DNA of 32,087 bases from an uncultured Planctomycetota bacterium. Lineage in GTDB: Bacteria > Planctomycetota > UBA1135 > GCA-002686595. The stretch spans positions 1 to 32,087 of the forward strand of contig CAITGX010000154.1 in NCBI GenBank assembly GCA_903892045.1. Reading direction: 5' to 3'. The notes under the pieces were generated by a model that made no database searches, was not told where the DNA came from, and saw nothing but the letters and a program-made list of their open reading frames with translations. The position numbers were made by a program, and so were the translations under genes. Positions 1 to 8,050 of the stretch are shown here, in pieces. Numbering within the stretch: position 1 is the first letter of the stretch; each line of letters opens with the position of its first letter.

Positions 1-2
1 AC

Positions 3-1106
3 CCGCTGCCGCCGAGGCCGAGCCTCGCGATCGACCCCGATCTGCGCGAGGAGATGGACGCGGCCCTGCTCGCGCTCGGCCGCCTCGACTGCGTCTCGAG
101 CCTGCTGCCCGACACGGCGCTGTTCCTGTACACGTTCGTGCGCAAGGAGGCCGTGCTGTCGTCGCAGATCGAAGGCACGCAGTCCTCGCTCTCGGACTTG
201 CTGCTGTTCGAGATCGAGCAGGCCCCCGGAGTGCCGGTCGACGATACGCGCGAAGTCTCGAACTACGTGCGCGCGCTGGAGCACGGAGTGCAGCGCCTAC
301 GCGCCGGCTTCCCCCTCTCGAACCGACTGATCCGCGAGGTGCACGGTGAGCTCTTGTCGCGCGGACGTGGAAGCGAGCTTCGGCCCGGCGAGTTCCGCAC
401 CACGCAAAACTGGATCGGCGGCGCGCGACCCAGTCTCGCCGCATTCGTGCCGCCGCCTGCGACGCGAGTCTCCGAGTGCATGGGCGCACTCGAGGGCTTC
501 CTTCACGATCGCACGGAACGGACATCCACGCTCGTGAAGGCCGCGCTCGCTCACGTGCAATTCGAGACGATTCACCCGTTCCTCGACGGCAACGGTCGCC
601 TCGGCCGCATGCTGATCACGCTGCTTCTGGTGGCCGACGGAGTGCTGCAGGAACCGCTGCTCTACTTGAGCCTGTACTTCAAGACTCACCGCACGAGCTA
701 CTACGAGCTGCTGCAGCGCGTGCGAACGGAGGGTGACTGGGAGGCCTGGCTCTCGTTCTTCCTGAATGGAGTGAAGGAGACAGCGGAGGGCGCGGTCGCG
801 ACCGCGCAGCGGCTAGCTCGACTCTTCAAGGAAGACCGCGATCGGATCGGGACGCTCGGCCGAATCTCTGGCTCCGCATTGCGTGTGCACTACGCGCTGC
901 AGCAGCACCCGATCCAGACGGTCCTCACCGTGACGCAGCGCACGGGACTGACCGTGCCGACGGTGACCGCCGTCATGAAGGCACTGGAAGCACAGGGCAT
1001 CGTGCGGGAGTTGACGGGCAAGCGGCGCGGGCGCGTGTACTCGTACCAGCAGTACTTGCAGTTGCTCGACGAGGTAACGGTAGCGGGCGCGGCGGGCTCG
1101 GCTTGA
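3..1106 (+). CDS. Fic-family protein (AMP-transferase) with C-terminal winged helix, 5' partial
   Basis: Fic proteins usually transfer AMP from ATP to Ser/Thr/Tyr of a target protein. The reading frame is open from base 3, and the residues before the first visible Met (PLPPRPSLAIDP...) fit the proline-rich start of this family, so the true start lies outside the window. Counting from the Met at base 54: an inhibitory-type motif SSQIEG at 36-41 ((S/T)xxxE(G/N), N-terminal to the Fic core as in class II Fic proteins); the catalytic HPFLDGNGRLGR at 174-185 with His174, Asp178 and Arg185 intact; and a winged-helix domain at about 270-340. The protein should be active but self-inhibited. Its last 206 coding bases plus 34 downstream bases recur at 3762-4001. 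The target is unknown. Confidence 0.93.
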   Translation, partial: PLPPRPSLAIDPDLREEMDAALLALGRLDCVSSLLPDTALFLYTFVRKEAVLSSQIEGTQSSLSDLLLFEIEQAPGVPVDDTREVSNYVRALEHGVQRLRAGFPLSNRLIREVHGELLSRGRGSELRPGEFRTTQNWIGGARPSLAAFVPPPATRVSECMGALEGFLHDRTERTSTLVKAALAHVQFETIHPFLDGNGRLGRMLITLLLVADGVLQEPLLYLSLYFKTHRTSYYELLQRVRTEGDWEAWLSFFLNGVKETAEGAVATAQRLARLFKEDRDRIGTLGRISGSALRVHYALQQHPIQTVLTVTQRTGLTVPTVTAVMKALEAQGIVRELTGKRRGRVYSYQQYLQLLDEVTVAGAAGSA

Positions 1107-1140
1107 ACGGAAGAGGTGAAGCGAACGACAAGCGCCGCCC
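901..1140 (+). repeat. Direct repeat copy 1: 3' end of Fic gene plus 34 bp downstream
   Basis: This 240-bp segment recurs at 3762-4001 in the same orientation. Alignment by eye gives 7 mismatches and no gaps (about 97% identity); the first 60 bp are identical. Similarity stops sharply at both ends. This copy belongs to the intact Fic gene and runs past its stop codon. Confidence 0.95.
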
Positions 1141-1197
1141 GGGACCCCTCAGCCGGCGAGGCGACAACTACCCTGACACCGGGGGGGCCCCTCGACC

Positions 1198-1581
1198 CTA
1201 CCTGGCGGCCGGTGGCGCGTCCTTCACGCGCGCGAGCGTGGCGTGGACCGTGTGCATGGCGCTGACGAAGTCTCGCCCCAGCGCCGCTTCGTAGCGATGG
1301 GCGGAAGACTTCACGTTCTTCGCGTCTAGCGTCTCGGCAAGGACCGACATCGCCGCCACCCAGGCAGACCGCGGCACGGTCATGCGACAAGCGTAGTCCC
1401 TCTCCGGACCGGACCGAACGATCTCCGCCCCGGCGAGCGACGGACAGCGGTCCTGTAGCAACCTCAGGTGCCTCCGACTTCTGGCTCGAATCACAACCGA
1501 GTCTGTCGAGTGTTCCCCCGTCGCCGAGTCTCCGGCGACGACGACCGACAGCAATCCCACACGGGGGTCAACGATCCACAT
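1198..1581 (-). CDS. Small protein of unknown function, 127 aa
   Basis: No function is recognised. The protein starts MWIVDPRVGLLSVV, has a central DYACRMTVPR segment, and then an NVKSS...RYEAAL...FVSAMHTVHATL helix. This order recalls a widespread family of small uncharacterised proteins with a leading 'FLSIV', a central 'DYRYRA-VPR' and a late 'N(F/Y)K'. The comparison is from memory and unverified. The ATG at 1581 is preferred over the adjacent GTG because GGAGA lies about 8 nt upstream. The gene sits inside the lower-GC block between the Fic repeats and points the same way as the 509-aa gene. There is no signal peptide or membrane segment, so it is likely cytoplasmic. Confidence 0.72.
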   Translation of the reverse strand: MWIVDPRVGLLSVVVAGDSATGEHSTDSVVIRARSRRHLRLLQDRCPSLAGAEIVRSGPERDYACRMTVPRSAWVAAMSVLAETLDAKNVKSSAHRYEAALGRDFVSAMHTVHATLARVKDAPPAAR

Positions 1582-1825
1582 CACACGATCTCCGTTGTGT
1601 CCGCGAGTTTCCTAGGGTGCGAACGGGCGAAGCGCGAACTCCGACCTCCCAAGCGCACCTCCCACTGCGTGCCGTGAGCGCGCGAAAGAGCATGCCCGTC
1701 GGCAGCGGCCATTCGGCGAACTTGGGCTGGTCCCGGCTGGCTCCGAGTGACGTGAGAGTCGTTGGTCCGTAAGAACGTCACCCGCGGTGCGGCGTCCGCG
1801 AGACCCAGCGAAAGCGAGCCGGTCC

Positions 1826-3355
1826 CTAGGTCTTCGTGTTCGACTTGTGGCGGCCCACGTGTGCGATCGCTACCCGGCGATGTTCCGCATCCCAGTGCAT
1901 ATGGATGGAGAGGCACTTGTCGGGTTGCTTGGCCCCGATCGTGATGTGAGGCTCGAATGATGTGCTGACGCCCTCGTAGCGGTACGTGTACTCCTTGCCG
2001 TGCTTCCCCCGCGTCGTCGACGAGATATCATCCGCGTAGTCGAAGCCCAGTGTCTTGAATGCCTCTCGCAAGCCGCCGAGCGAGAGAAGCCACGCACGAG
2101 CAACCTCGTCGATCGCCAGCAGGGCGCTGAGCGCCTTCTGCGGCTGCTTGAACGGCGAGTCTTTCGCTGACTTTAGGGCATCCGGTAGGAAGTGCAGATG
2201 CGTAGTTCGTCGCTGGGCCTCATCAACGGCCGCTTCGACACTTGCAACGTCGGGCGACCCCCGGTCAAACGCCTCGCTACTCACACTCTCCTCAGTCTTA
2301 GGAGCTACTGTCCAGACCGCGTTCATGTTCTCACGGAGCGTGGCATTCTCGGTTGTCAGCGCCTCGATGTGCGCACGCAACTCCTTGTTCTTCTTGATCT
2401 CGTCGTCCCAATGCCGGTAGACCTCGGTGTAGTCCTCGGACAACTGGGATTTGAGTGCCTCCAGACGCTCCTGTTCCGCACGTCGCCGATAGGCACGCAT
2501 CTTCTCGGGCTCGACGAACCTGAAGGCTGCGGCCGGGGCAACTACTCGGAGAAGTTCCAACGCAAAATTCTGCCCCGGAGCCAGACGAGTGATTTGCTCC
2601 GCCAGCCACAAGCGGTGTAATAAGGGATCGGCGGACAATGTGAAGCGCGGCCAGTAGATGCGGACCGCGCCGTTGAAGCACGAGAACTGCCTTCCTAACT
2701 CGTCGGTGAGCGCGAACGCTGCCCACTTGGATGCCAGTACCGCAACGGTCGCCGTTCCGGCCAGCGTCGAGGCGAGCTTGGCAGGGTCCGCGCTGAGGCG
2801 CTCCGTGAACGCATCTGGACTCATCACGACCACAGGCAAGCGTCGCTGACGGTCTAGCAACAGCGCCTTGAGCTTGGGGACGTCCAACGCCTCCACTCGC
2901 CAGAACTGAGGGAGGAGCGCCTGCGAACCGACCCGCGCACTTCCAAGTGCAACGAGCGTGCGGACGATCCTCGGGGTACCTAGCTCGAATCGCGCCGGGA
3001 GAAGCTCGAATTCGAAGCTCGCGAGGCGCAGTGCGAGTGTGAAGCTCACCTCCCCGCCGCCTTCATGGACACTGATGTCGGATGCCCAGATGAGCGACGG
3101 ATCGTACTGGTCCGGGTAGCGCCAGCGCACCTCGCGAAGTTGTTCGGAGCTGGCCGCTGAACTGGAACAACTCACCTCCAGAGAGTGGCGTTGAGCCGGT
3201 GTCAGGTGGATTGCGTTGTCAGTGTCCCAACCAGCTGGAAGCTGAACATCCGGATGCTTGGAGCCGTACCACCCTGTGATCCAGGCCGAAACCTCTGACC
3301 AGACGGCATCGATCGGGAGCGAGAAGGTGAGCGAGCAAGCGTAGACGGTGCGCAT
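1826..3355 (-). CDS. Unrecognised multidomain protein with central coiled coil, 509 aa
   Basis: The function is unknown. The start at 3355 is chosen because AGGAAG lies just upstream and the sequence before it is not protein-like. Three parts are visible. Residues 1-170 are mixed alpha/beta with Trp-rich stretches. Residues 172-250 form a compact module (LPVVVMSPD, then CFNGAVRIYWPRF and DPLLHRLW). Residues 283-345 are a highly charged coiled coil (EKMRAYRRRAEQERLEALKS onward). A C-terminal domain at 385-509 ends in CLSIHMHWD and VAIAHVGRH, with several His that could be catalytic or metal-binding. There is no Walker motif, signal peptide or membrane segment. GC is lower than in the flanks. 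It could be a sensor/effector of a defence or stress module, but that rests on context only. Confidence 0.8.
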   Translation of the reverse strand: MRTVYACSLTFSLPIDAVWSEVSAWITGWYGSKHPDVQLPAGWDTDNAIHLTPAQRHSLEVSCSSSAASSEQLREVRWRYPDQYDPSLIWASDISVHEGGGEVSFTLALRLASFEFELLPARFELGTPRIVRTLVALGSARVGSQALLPQFWRVEALDVPKLKALLLDRQRRLPVVVMSPDAFTERLSADPAKLASTLAGTATVAVLASKWAAFALTDELGRQFSCFNGAVRIYWPRFTLSADPLLHRLWLAEQITRLAPGQNFALELLRVVAPAAAFRFVEPEKMRAYRRRAEQERLEALKSQLSEDYTEVYRHWDDEIKKNKELRAHIEALTTENATLRENMNAVWTVAPKTEESVSSEAFDRGSPDVASVEAAVDEAQRRTTHLHFLPDALKSAKDSPFKQPQKALSALLAIDEVARAWLLSLGGLREAFKTLGFDYADDISSTTRGKHGKEYTYRYEGVSTSFEPHITIGAKQPDKCLSIHMHWDAEHRRVAIAHVGRHKSNTKT

Positions 3356-3761
3356 GGGCTTCCTGGTGCGAAGTGGAGCGGCCGAGGATTGCGTACGTCC
3401 TACAGCTAGACAAGCCCGCCGATCGAGCGCCACATCTTCGGAGGGCTCGCCATGTCGTCCACAGCTCAGACCCGCCTGACTGCCGTCGCCGCCTTGGCAC
3501 CTCAAGGAGTTGCACTCGCGTGGGAGGCAAGGTGCCCCCTACCGCGGGGTGCCAGCCCCAGGAACTTCACTTTTAGCGCGGTGGTCGGTCTTGCAGAAGT
3601 TTGCGAACTCATCTTCGAGGGTTCCGGTTAGCCTCCCCGTCCCACGCGATGCACAGTGCCGTGCGCTCCCTCCTAGACAGATCCGCCCGACCTCGACCGA
3701 GACTCGAACCGCGAGCCCCCTACGCGGGCAGGGAGGATCGTTGAGGCGAGCGGTCGAGATT
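3356..3761. other. Gene-free 406 bp ending at the repeat junction
   Basis: No convincing gene is present. The stretch holds the presumed promoter of the 509-aa gene at its left end. The right end contains, on the minus strand, GGTTCGAGTC (3710-3701), which resembles a tRNA T-loop, but the expected T-stem pairs poorly. The final TAG at 3761-3763 is in frame with the Fic remnant that follows. Confidence 0.5.
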
Positions 3762-4001
3762 AGCAGCACCCGATCCAGACGGTCCTCACCGTGACGCAGC
3801 GCACGGGACTGACCGTGCCGACGGTGACCGCCGTCATGAAGGCACTGGAAGCACAGGGCGTCGTGCGGGAGTTGACGGGCAAGCGGCGCGGGCGCGTGTA
3901 CGCGTACCAGCGGTACTTGCAGCTGCTCGACGAGGGAACGGTAGCGGGCGCGGCGGGCTCGGCCTGAACGGAACAGGTGAAGCGAACGACAAGCGCCGCC
4001 C
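3762..4001 (+). repeat. Direct repeat copy 2: 3' end of Fic gene region
   Basis: This is the second copy of bases 901-1140. The changes alter Ile to Val, Ser to Ala, Gln to Arg and Val to Gly, with silent changes in a Leu codon and the last Ala codon and one change after the stop. It runs straight into a hairpin that separates it from the protease gene. That suggests this copy keeps the original 3' junction of a resident Fic gene. Confidence 0.95.
3764..3967 (+). pseudogene. Truncated Fic gene remnant (C-terminal winged helix only)
   Basis: The in-frame remnant encodes QHPIQTVLTVTQRTGL and the rest of the winged helix, up to a TGA at 3965-3967. The frame has a TAG at 3761-3763, exactly at the junction, so it cannot be read from upstream. 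The catalytic Fic core is absent. An internal ATG at 3836 could at most give a 43-aa piece, and no Shine-Dalgarno supports it. It is best read as the leftover 3' end of a disrupted gene. Confidence 0.85.
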
Positions 4002-4032
4002 CGCAGGCCTTTTGGGGGCCAGAGGGGCGGCG
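3994..4032. terminator. Bidirectional hairpin between Fic remnant and protease gene
   Basis: The 9-bp arms CGCCGCCCC (3994-4002) and GGGGCGGCG (4024-4032) enclose a smaller GGCC/GGCC hairpin. It lies between convergent reading frames, downstream of both stop codons. No clear T-run follows on the plus strand, so termination is inferred from position and stem strength. Confidence 0.5.
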
Positions 4033-4057
4033 GGGATGGGTGGGATGCGCGAGGGGG

Positions 4058-7000
4058 CTATTGGCAGGCGGTGAAGCGCAGGGCGTTGGAGAGGCCGGTG
4101 GTGGAGGGCGAGGCGGGGTCGCGCATCCACCATTGGGCGCAGACGGTGTCGCCGGGGACGATGCCGGCGGAAGCGTAGACCTGCGGGGTGAAGGTGAAGG
4201 AGTAGCTGCCGGTGCAGGAGTTGCCGGTGGCGGCGCCGTTGGAGAGCTGCGTCGGGGTGCGCACGAAGGGCGCGGAGATGCAGAGCGTGCCGCCTTGGAA
4301 CGGCGCGGCGTTGGTGGCGGAGCCGAAGAACAGCAGGCCCGACTTTTGGTTGAGGGCGTTGCTGCACTGGACCTGCAGGTTGCCGAAGGAGATCGACGGC
4401 GTGCCGGTGCTCGAGATCGAGGGCACGCAGCCGAGCGAGTTCGTCTTGCCGGTGCAGTAGGTCACCGGAGTCGCGCTGGTGATGTAGATCGGGCCGAAGT
4501 TGTACACGTTCCCGCCGTTGCCCGCGTTGTCGTAGGGACGGATGTGGAAGTACCAGGGCAGCGTCGAGGGCCCGAGCAGCGTGGTGAAGCTCGTGGCCGA
4601 AGCGTTGCCTTCGAGCGTGGCATCGGGCACCGTCGAACTGGATTGGTTCCACAGCCACGAGGCTCCGGCGATGCCCGAGCCGCCGACGTCGGTCATCGGG
4701 TTCCAAGTCATGGTCACGATGCCGTTGCAGCGATAGCTGCCGAGCGGGTGCGTCGGCGACAAGACGCCCGTGAGGAAGCTGGGCTTCAATGCGTCGTAGA
4801 GAATCGGACCGTAGCTCGCGAAGGTCGCCGGCCAATTGCGCGAGCGGTCCGTCGGGCGGACGCTCAGGTAGAACTGACCCCAGCTGCCGGGGAGCGTGCC
4901 GCTGAAGGTCGGCAGCGCACTGGAGTCGATCGTCGTGTCGGGAAGGAGCGCACTCGGGCCGAGCACGACGCTGTAGCCGTTGATGCCCGAGAGCGGATCC
5001 TGCATCTGAGTCCACGAGACCGTGAAGGCGTTCGAGTTCACCCATGTGCCGAGCGGGTGCGTGCTCGAGACGAAGTTGGTCGGCAGCGGCGGCGGCGTGC
5101 CGTCGACGACGAGCGCGACCACCTCGGTCTTGTCGACCCAGTTGTCCGAGCGTGCGTCGACCGTGAAGTTCTTGAAGCCCTCGGTCGCCCAGCTCGTGCT
5201 CCACGTCGCCGCGCGAGAACCGGTCGGGCGGATGTTGCCGAGCAGGATGTTGCGTCCGTCCTGGCCGTTGTCGAGGTAGTTGACGCTCGCGCCACCCTCG
5301 AGCGTGCCCGTCGCGGAGACGAGCGTGTCGCCCGCGGACGTGATGTCGAGGAACACCGCGGAAGCGACGTACTCGGGGTTGTAGGCAGTGGCCGTGATGT
5401 TCACCGCTTCGTTGGGCTGGATCGCCGTTCTCGAGGCCGTGGCGGTCAGCGTGCCGTCCGGAGTGGTGTCGTCGCTGTGCACGAGCATGGCGAGACCGAC
5501 GCGCGAGTTGCTCGTCGCGCTCTGAGGATGCACCTTGATGCGCCAGGTTCCGGCGGGCGGACTGTCGATCAGCCGGATCTCGGTGTTGTCGAGCGTCGAC
5601 TGCTGGGCCGAGTACTCGCCCGTGTTGGTCGTCGCGCTGATGCCACCAATGGGGCTGTCGATCCACAGGTCGAGGTCGTTGACGAGCGCAGTCGCAGCGC
5701 CGGCCGAGGCCGCCGCCTCGTGGTAGTACAGACACACCGCGATGCGCGTCGCTCCGGCGGGCACGGCGACATCGACGTAGGTGCCGTTGACCGTGCCTTG
5801 GGCCCAGCCCCAGAAGAACACCGAGCCCGCGCCGTAGTGCGCCTTGTAGGCCTCGAGCCGACCAGTGCCGTAGCTGTCGAGGTGCGTGGCGGTCGGAGTC
5901 GAGAGCAGGATGTTGTCCTTCGTCATCGCGCTCGCCATCAGCAGAGCGCCCGTGGCCGTCGGGTTGTGACGCAGGAAGGGGTGACGCTCCATGAGCTGCG
6001 CGGCGACGCCCGTGACGTGCGGCGACGCCATGCTCGTGCCCGTCTTCGCCACGTAGCCCGTGAGATTTCCGGAGTCGCAGGAGAGGATCGAGCTCGCCGG
6101 CGCCGAGAGGTTCGGCTTCCAGCGCCCATCCGCGAGCGGGCCGCGGCTCGAGCCCGAATACATGACGCCCGGATCTTCGGCGCCAAGCGCGTAGTCGCGC
6201 ACGCCGCCGATCGTGAACACGTTCTTCGCGGAAGCCTCGATCTTCAGCGTGCTCGCTGCGGGTCCATCGTTGCCCGCGGAGAACACGTGCAGCTGTGGAA
6301 AGCTGAACACAGAGGCGTCGATCGTGCGGCAATCGGCCTCGGTCCCGAACGCGCCTCCGCTCGGCGCGGTCGTGCCCCACGACTGGTTGATGACGTGCGG
6401 GCGCGGCGTCACGTTTCCGAAGCCGTCCGTGTAATCCGAGTCAAAGGTGCCAAACACCGTCGCCATCGAAGCGCCGCCGTACGCGCAGCCGACGCCATGG
6501 AACATCTTGGTGTTGAAGAAGCGCGTAGTCATGGTGCCCGCGACCGCCGGAGCCGCGCCGGTGTGGCTCGCGTCGACGACACCGCGGCCCATGATCGTGC
6601 CGGCGACGTGCGTGCCGTGGCCGCACGGGTCATCGGTGGTCGGCTCAGGGCTGCTCGAGAGGTTGGCACCGACCCAGTAGAAGCCCGTGAGATCCGCGTG
6701 CGAGTACTCGATGCCGGAGTCGCCCTCGCCCACGATCGCGGGACTGCCGCCGTTGAAGAACTGGCGCGTGTAGTCCGCGTTCACCATGGGCATCGACTCG
6801 TCGTGCGCGAGCTCCGGAACGCCCTGCGGCTCGACGAACTGCACGAAATCGAGCGCGACGAGTGGCTCGACCTGCGTCGGGGCGAGGCGCACGCGGAAGG
6901 CGCGGATCGATTCGACGTACTCGAGGATCTCGAGGCCGAGGGACTCGAGCACGCGCTGCTGCCAGCCGTTCGACATCCACGCCTTGGGCGCGAGGGCCGG

Positions 7001-7669
7001 ATCGTCGATGCGCACGACGCCGTCGGGGCCGCCCGCCTCGAGCGTGCCGACCGCGCGCGCGGTCGAGGCCGGGTTGAGGTCGGAGTCGAACACGCTGACG
7101 TAGGCCTCCTGCAACTCGCCGGAACGCAGCTCTCCGAGCGCGGCCCCCATCGCGCGATGCACCTTCTGCCACGGACGCGGCACGCCGACCCAGCGCACGA
7201 AGTCGAGCGTCGCGAGTGCGTCGAGCGCCTCCGGCGCGAGCGCCACCTTGAGCGAGTAGTGCGGATGGAACTCGAGCACGCGCACGCCGAGGGCGCGCAG
7301 CGCGTCGATGCGCGCCTCGGTGATGCGGCGCGAGAACATCACGAAGGCGTAGGTCTCGTGCGTCGGACGTCCATCGCCGTAGTCCGTGCGCAGCGACGCA
7401 ATCAGCGCCGGGTCGATGCGCTCGTCGGCGGGCGGGTAGTGGCGACCGGCCGTGAAGGCGAGGAAGTACGGATCGCCGCTCGCGGGCTCGACCACGCGGT
7501 CGCCATCCGGACCCGGCTCGATGACCGCGGGGACCGGGAGGGGCACGTCGTCGGAGAGCTCGATCGGCACGCTCACCGGCTCGCCGCCGTAGGGGTCGGG
7601 CTGAGCCGGCGGCAGCTGGGCGGGAACGAGCTGCTGGGCGAGGAGGGCGAAGGCGAGGAGCGGGTGCAT
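4058..7669 (-). CDS. Secreted subtilisin-like (S8) serine protease with C-terminal surface domains, 1203 aa
   Basis: This is an exported endopeptidase. A hydrophobic signal peptide occupies about residues 1-18. Residues 30-290 look like a propeptide region with two related halves (RVLEFHPHYSLKVAL.. and EILEYVESIRAFRVRL..). The S8 triad is intact: Asp317 (GEGDSGIEYSH), His351 (CGHGTHVAGT) and Ser546 (GTSMASPHVTG), with oxyanion Asn467 (SAGNDGP). A P-domain-like or other beta module follows, then two fibronectin-like repeats each opening with THPLG. The last ~130 residues (CTGKTNSLGCVPSIS onward) match the C-terminus of the 365-aa protein at 9720. At 1203 aa it is far longer than a minimal subtilase. 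The start is supported by the signal peptide. GAGAAT lies 6 nt before the ATG and there is no clear Shine-Dalgarno. Confidence 0.95.
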   Translation of the reverse strand: MHPLLAFALLAQQLVPAQLPPAQPDPYGGEPVSVPIELSDDVPLPVPAVIEPGPDGDRVVEPASGDPYFLAFTAGRHYPPADERIDPALIASLRTDYGDGRPTHETYAFVMFSRRITEARIDALRALGVRVLEFHPHYSLKVALAPEALDALATLDFVRWVGVPRPWQKVHRAMGAALGELRSGELQEAYVSVFDSDLNPASTARAVGTLEAGGPDGVVRIDDPALAPKAWMSNGWQQRVLESLGLEILEYVESIRAFRVRLAPTQVEPLVALDFVQFVEPQGVPELAHDESMPMVNADYTRQFFNGGSPAIVGEGDSGIEYSHADLTGFYWVGANLSSSPEPTTDDPCGHGTHVAGTIMGRGVVDASHTGAAPAVAGTMTTRFFNTKMFHGVGCAYGGASMATVFGTFDSDYTDGFGNVTPRPHVINQSWGTTAPSGGAFGTEADCRTIDASVFSFPQLHVFSAGNDGPAASTLKIEASAKNVFTIGGVRDYALGAEDPGVMYSGSSRGPLADGRWKPNLSAPASSILSCDSGNLTGYVAKTGTSMASPHVTGVAAQLMERHPFLRHNPTATGALLMASAMTKDNILLSTPTATHLDSYGTGRLEAYKAHYGAGSVFFWGWAQGTVNGTYVDVAVPAGATRIAVCLYYHEAAASAGAATALVNDLDLWIDSPIGGISATTNTGEYSAQQSTLDNTEIRLIDSPPAGTWRIKVHPQSATSNSRVGLAMLVHSDDTTPDGTLTATASRTAIQPNEAVNITATAYNPEYVASAVFLDITSAGDTLVSATGTLEGGASVNYLDNGQDGRNILLGNIRPTGSRAATWSTSWATEGFKNFTVDARSDNWVDKTEVVALVVDGTPPPLPTNFVSSTHPLGTWVNSNAFTVSWTQMQDPLSGINGYSVVLGPSALLPDTTIDSSALPTFSGTLPGSWGQFYLSVRPTDRSRNWPATFASYGPILYDALKPSFLTGVLSPTHPLGSYRCNGIVTMTWNPMTDVGGSGIAGASWLWNQSSSTVPDATLEGNASATSFTTLLGPSTLPWYFHIRPYDNAGNGGNVYNFGPIYITSATPVTYCTGKTNSLGCVPSISSTGTPSISFGNLQVQCSNALNQKSGLLFFGSATNAAPFQGGTLCISAPFVRTPTQLSNGAATGNSCTGSYSFTFTPQVYASAGIVPGDTVCAQWWMRDPASPSTTGLSNALRFTACQ

Positions 7670-7675
7670 GGAGAG

Positions 7676-7681
7676 ATTCTC
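7676..7681 (-). promoter_or_regulatory. -10-like element (GAGAAT) 6 nt before protease ATG
   Basis: Reading leftward, GAGAAT is followed by CTCTCC and then the ATG at 7669. Transcription starting 6-7 nt after the hexamer would begin at the A of the ATG. It keeps 4 of 6 TATAAT bases, including A2 and T6. This is the weakest of six similar cases. Confidence 0.4.
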
Positions 7682-8050
7682 TGCGATGAGGGCGCTTGTG
7701 GGGTGAGCTTCGAGGACGTTCGGGGCCTCGCTGCTGCACAGCCCATCCGGCGCATGGGTACGGAATCCGATGCGCCGCGCAGGCGTTACGGGGAAGCTCG
7801 GAACTTGCCGCGCGACGCGGAGCCGGGTGGCCGAGAGCGCCGCAACTGCGTTTCAGAAGAGAATTCCGACCTGCCGGGAAGCGCAAGCCTGCCGTGGCCC
7901 TCGGAGGGCCTTGCTGACATCAAGAATGACCATGGTCGGGTAGCCGGGCCGAGCTGGACCCGACGAGCTACGCCATTCTTCGCAGACACTCTCAAGATGT
8001 TTCAGAACTGAACGCGATAGGGCCGGGCCTAGCCCCACTGGAGAGTTCCC
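7682..8050. other. Divergent spacer between protease and porin genes
   Basis: These 369 bp hold no gene I can support. They contain a tight hairpin GGCCCT-CGG-AGGGCC at 7896-7910 and a somewhat AT-richer stretch at about 7910-8010. On the minus strand, bases 8005-7858 stay open in one frame, but nothing about it looks like a protein family. The porin's Shine-Dalgarno GGAGAG lies at the right edge. Confidence 0.4.

Noticed and set aside
54-56. ATG at 54 as the start of the Fic gene
   Set aside because: Seventeen open codons before it match the family's N-terminal region, so the gene begins outside the window.
3690-3745. tRNA-like sequence on the minus strand (GGTTCGAGTC at 3710-3701)
   Set aside because: Only two or three T-stem pairs form, the candidate anticodon loop has the wrong size and no acceptor/CCA end is seen. 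At most a relic.
3977-8011. Open plus-strand frame of 1344 codons opposite the subtilisin-like protease
   Set aside because: It is Arg/Ala/Gly/Val-rich shadow sequence with no domain, caused by high-GC codon bias; the minus strand has an intact catalytic triad and a signal peptide.
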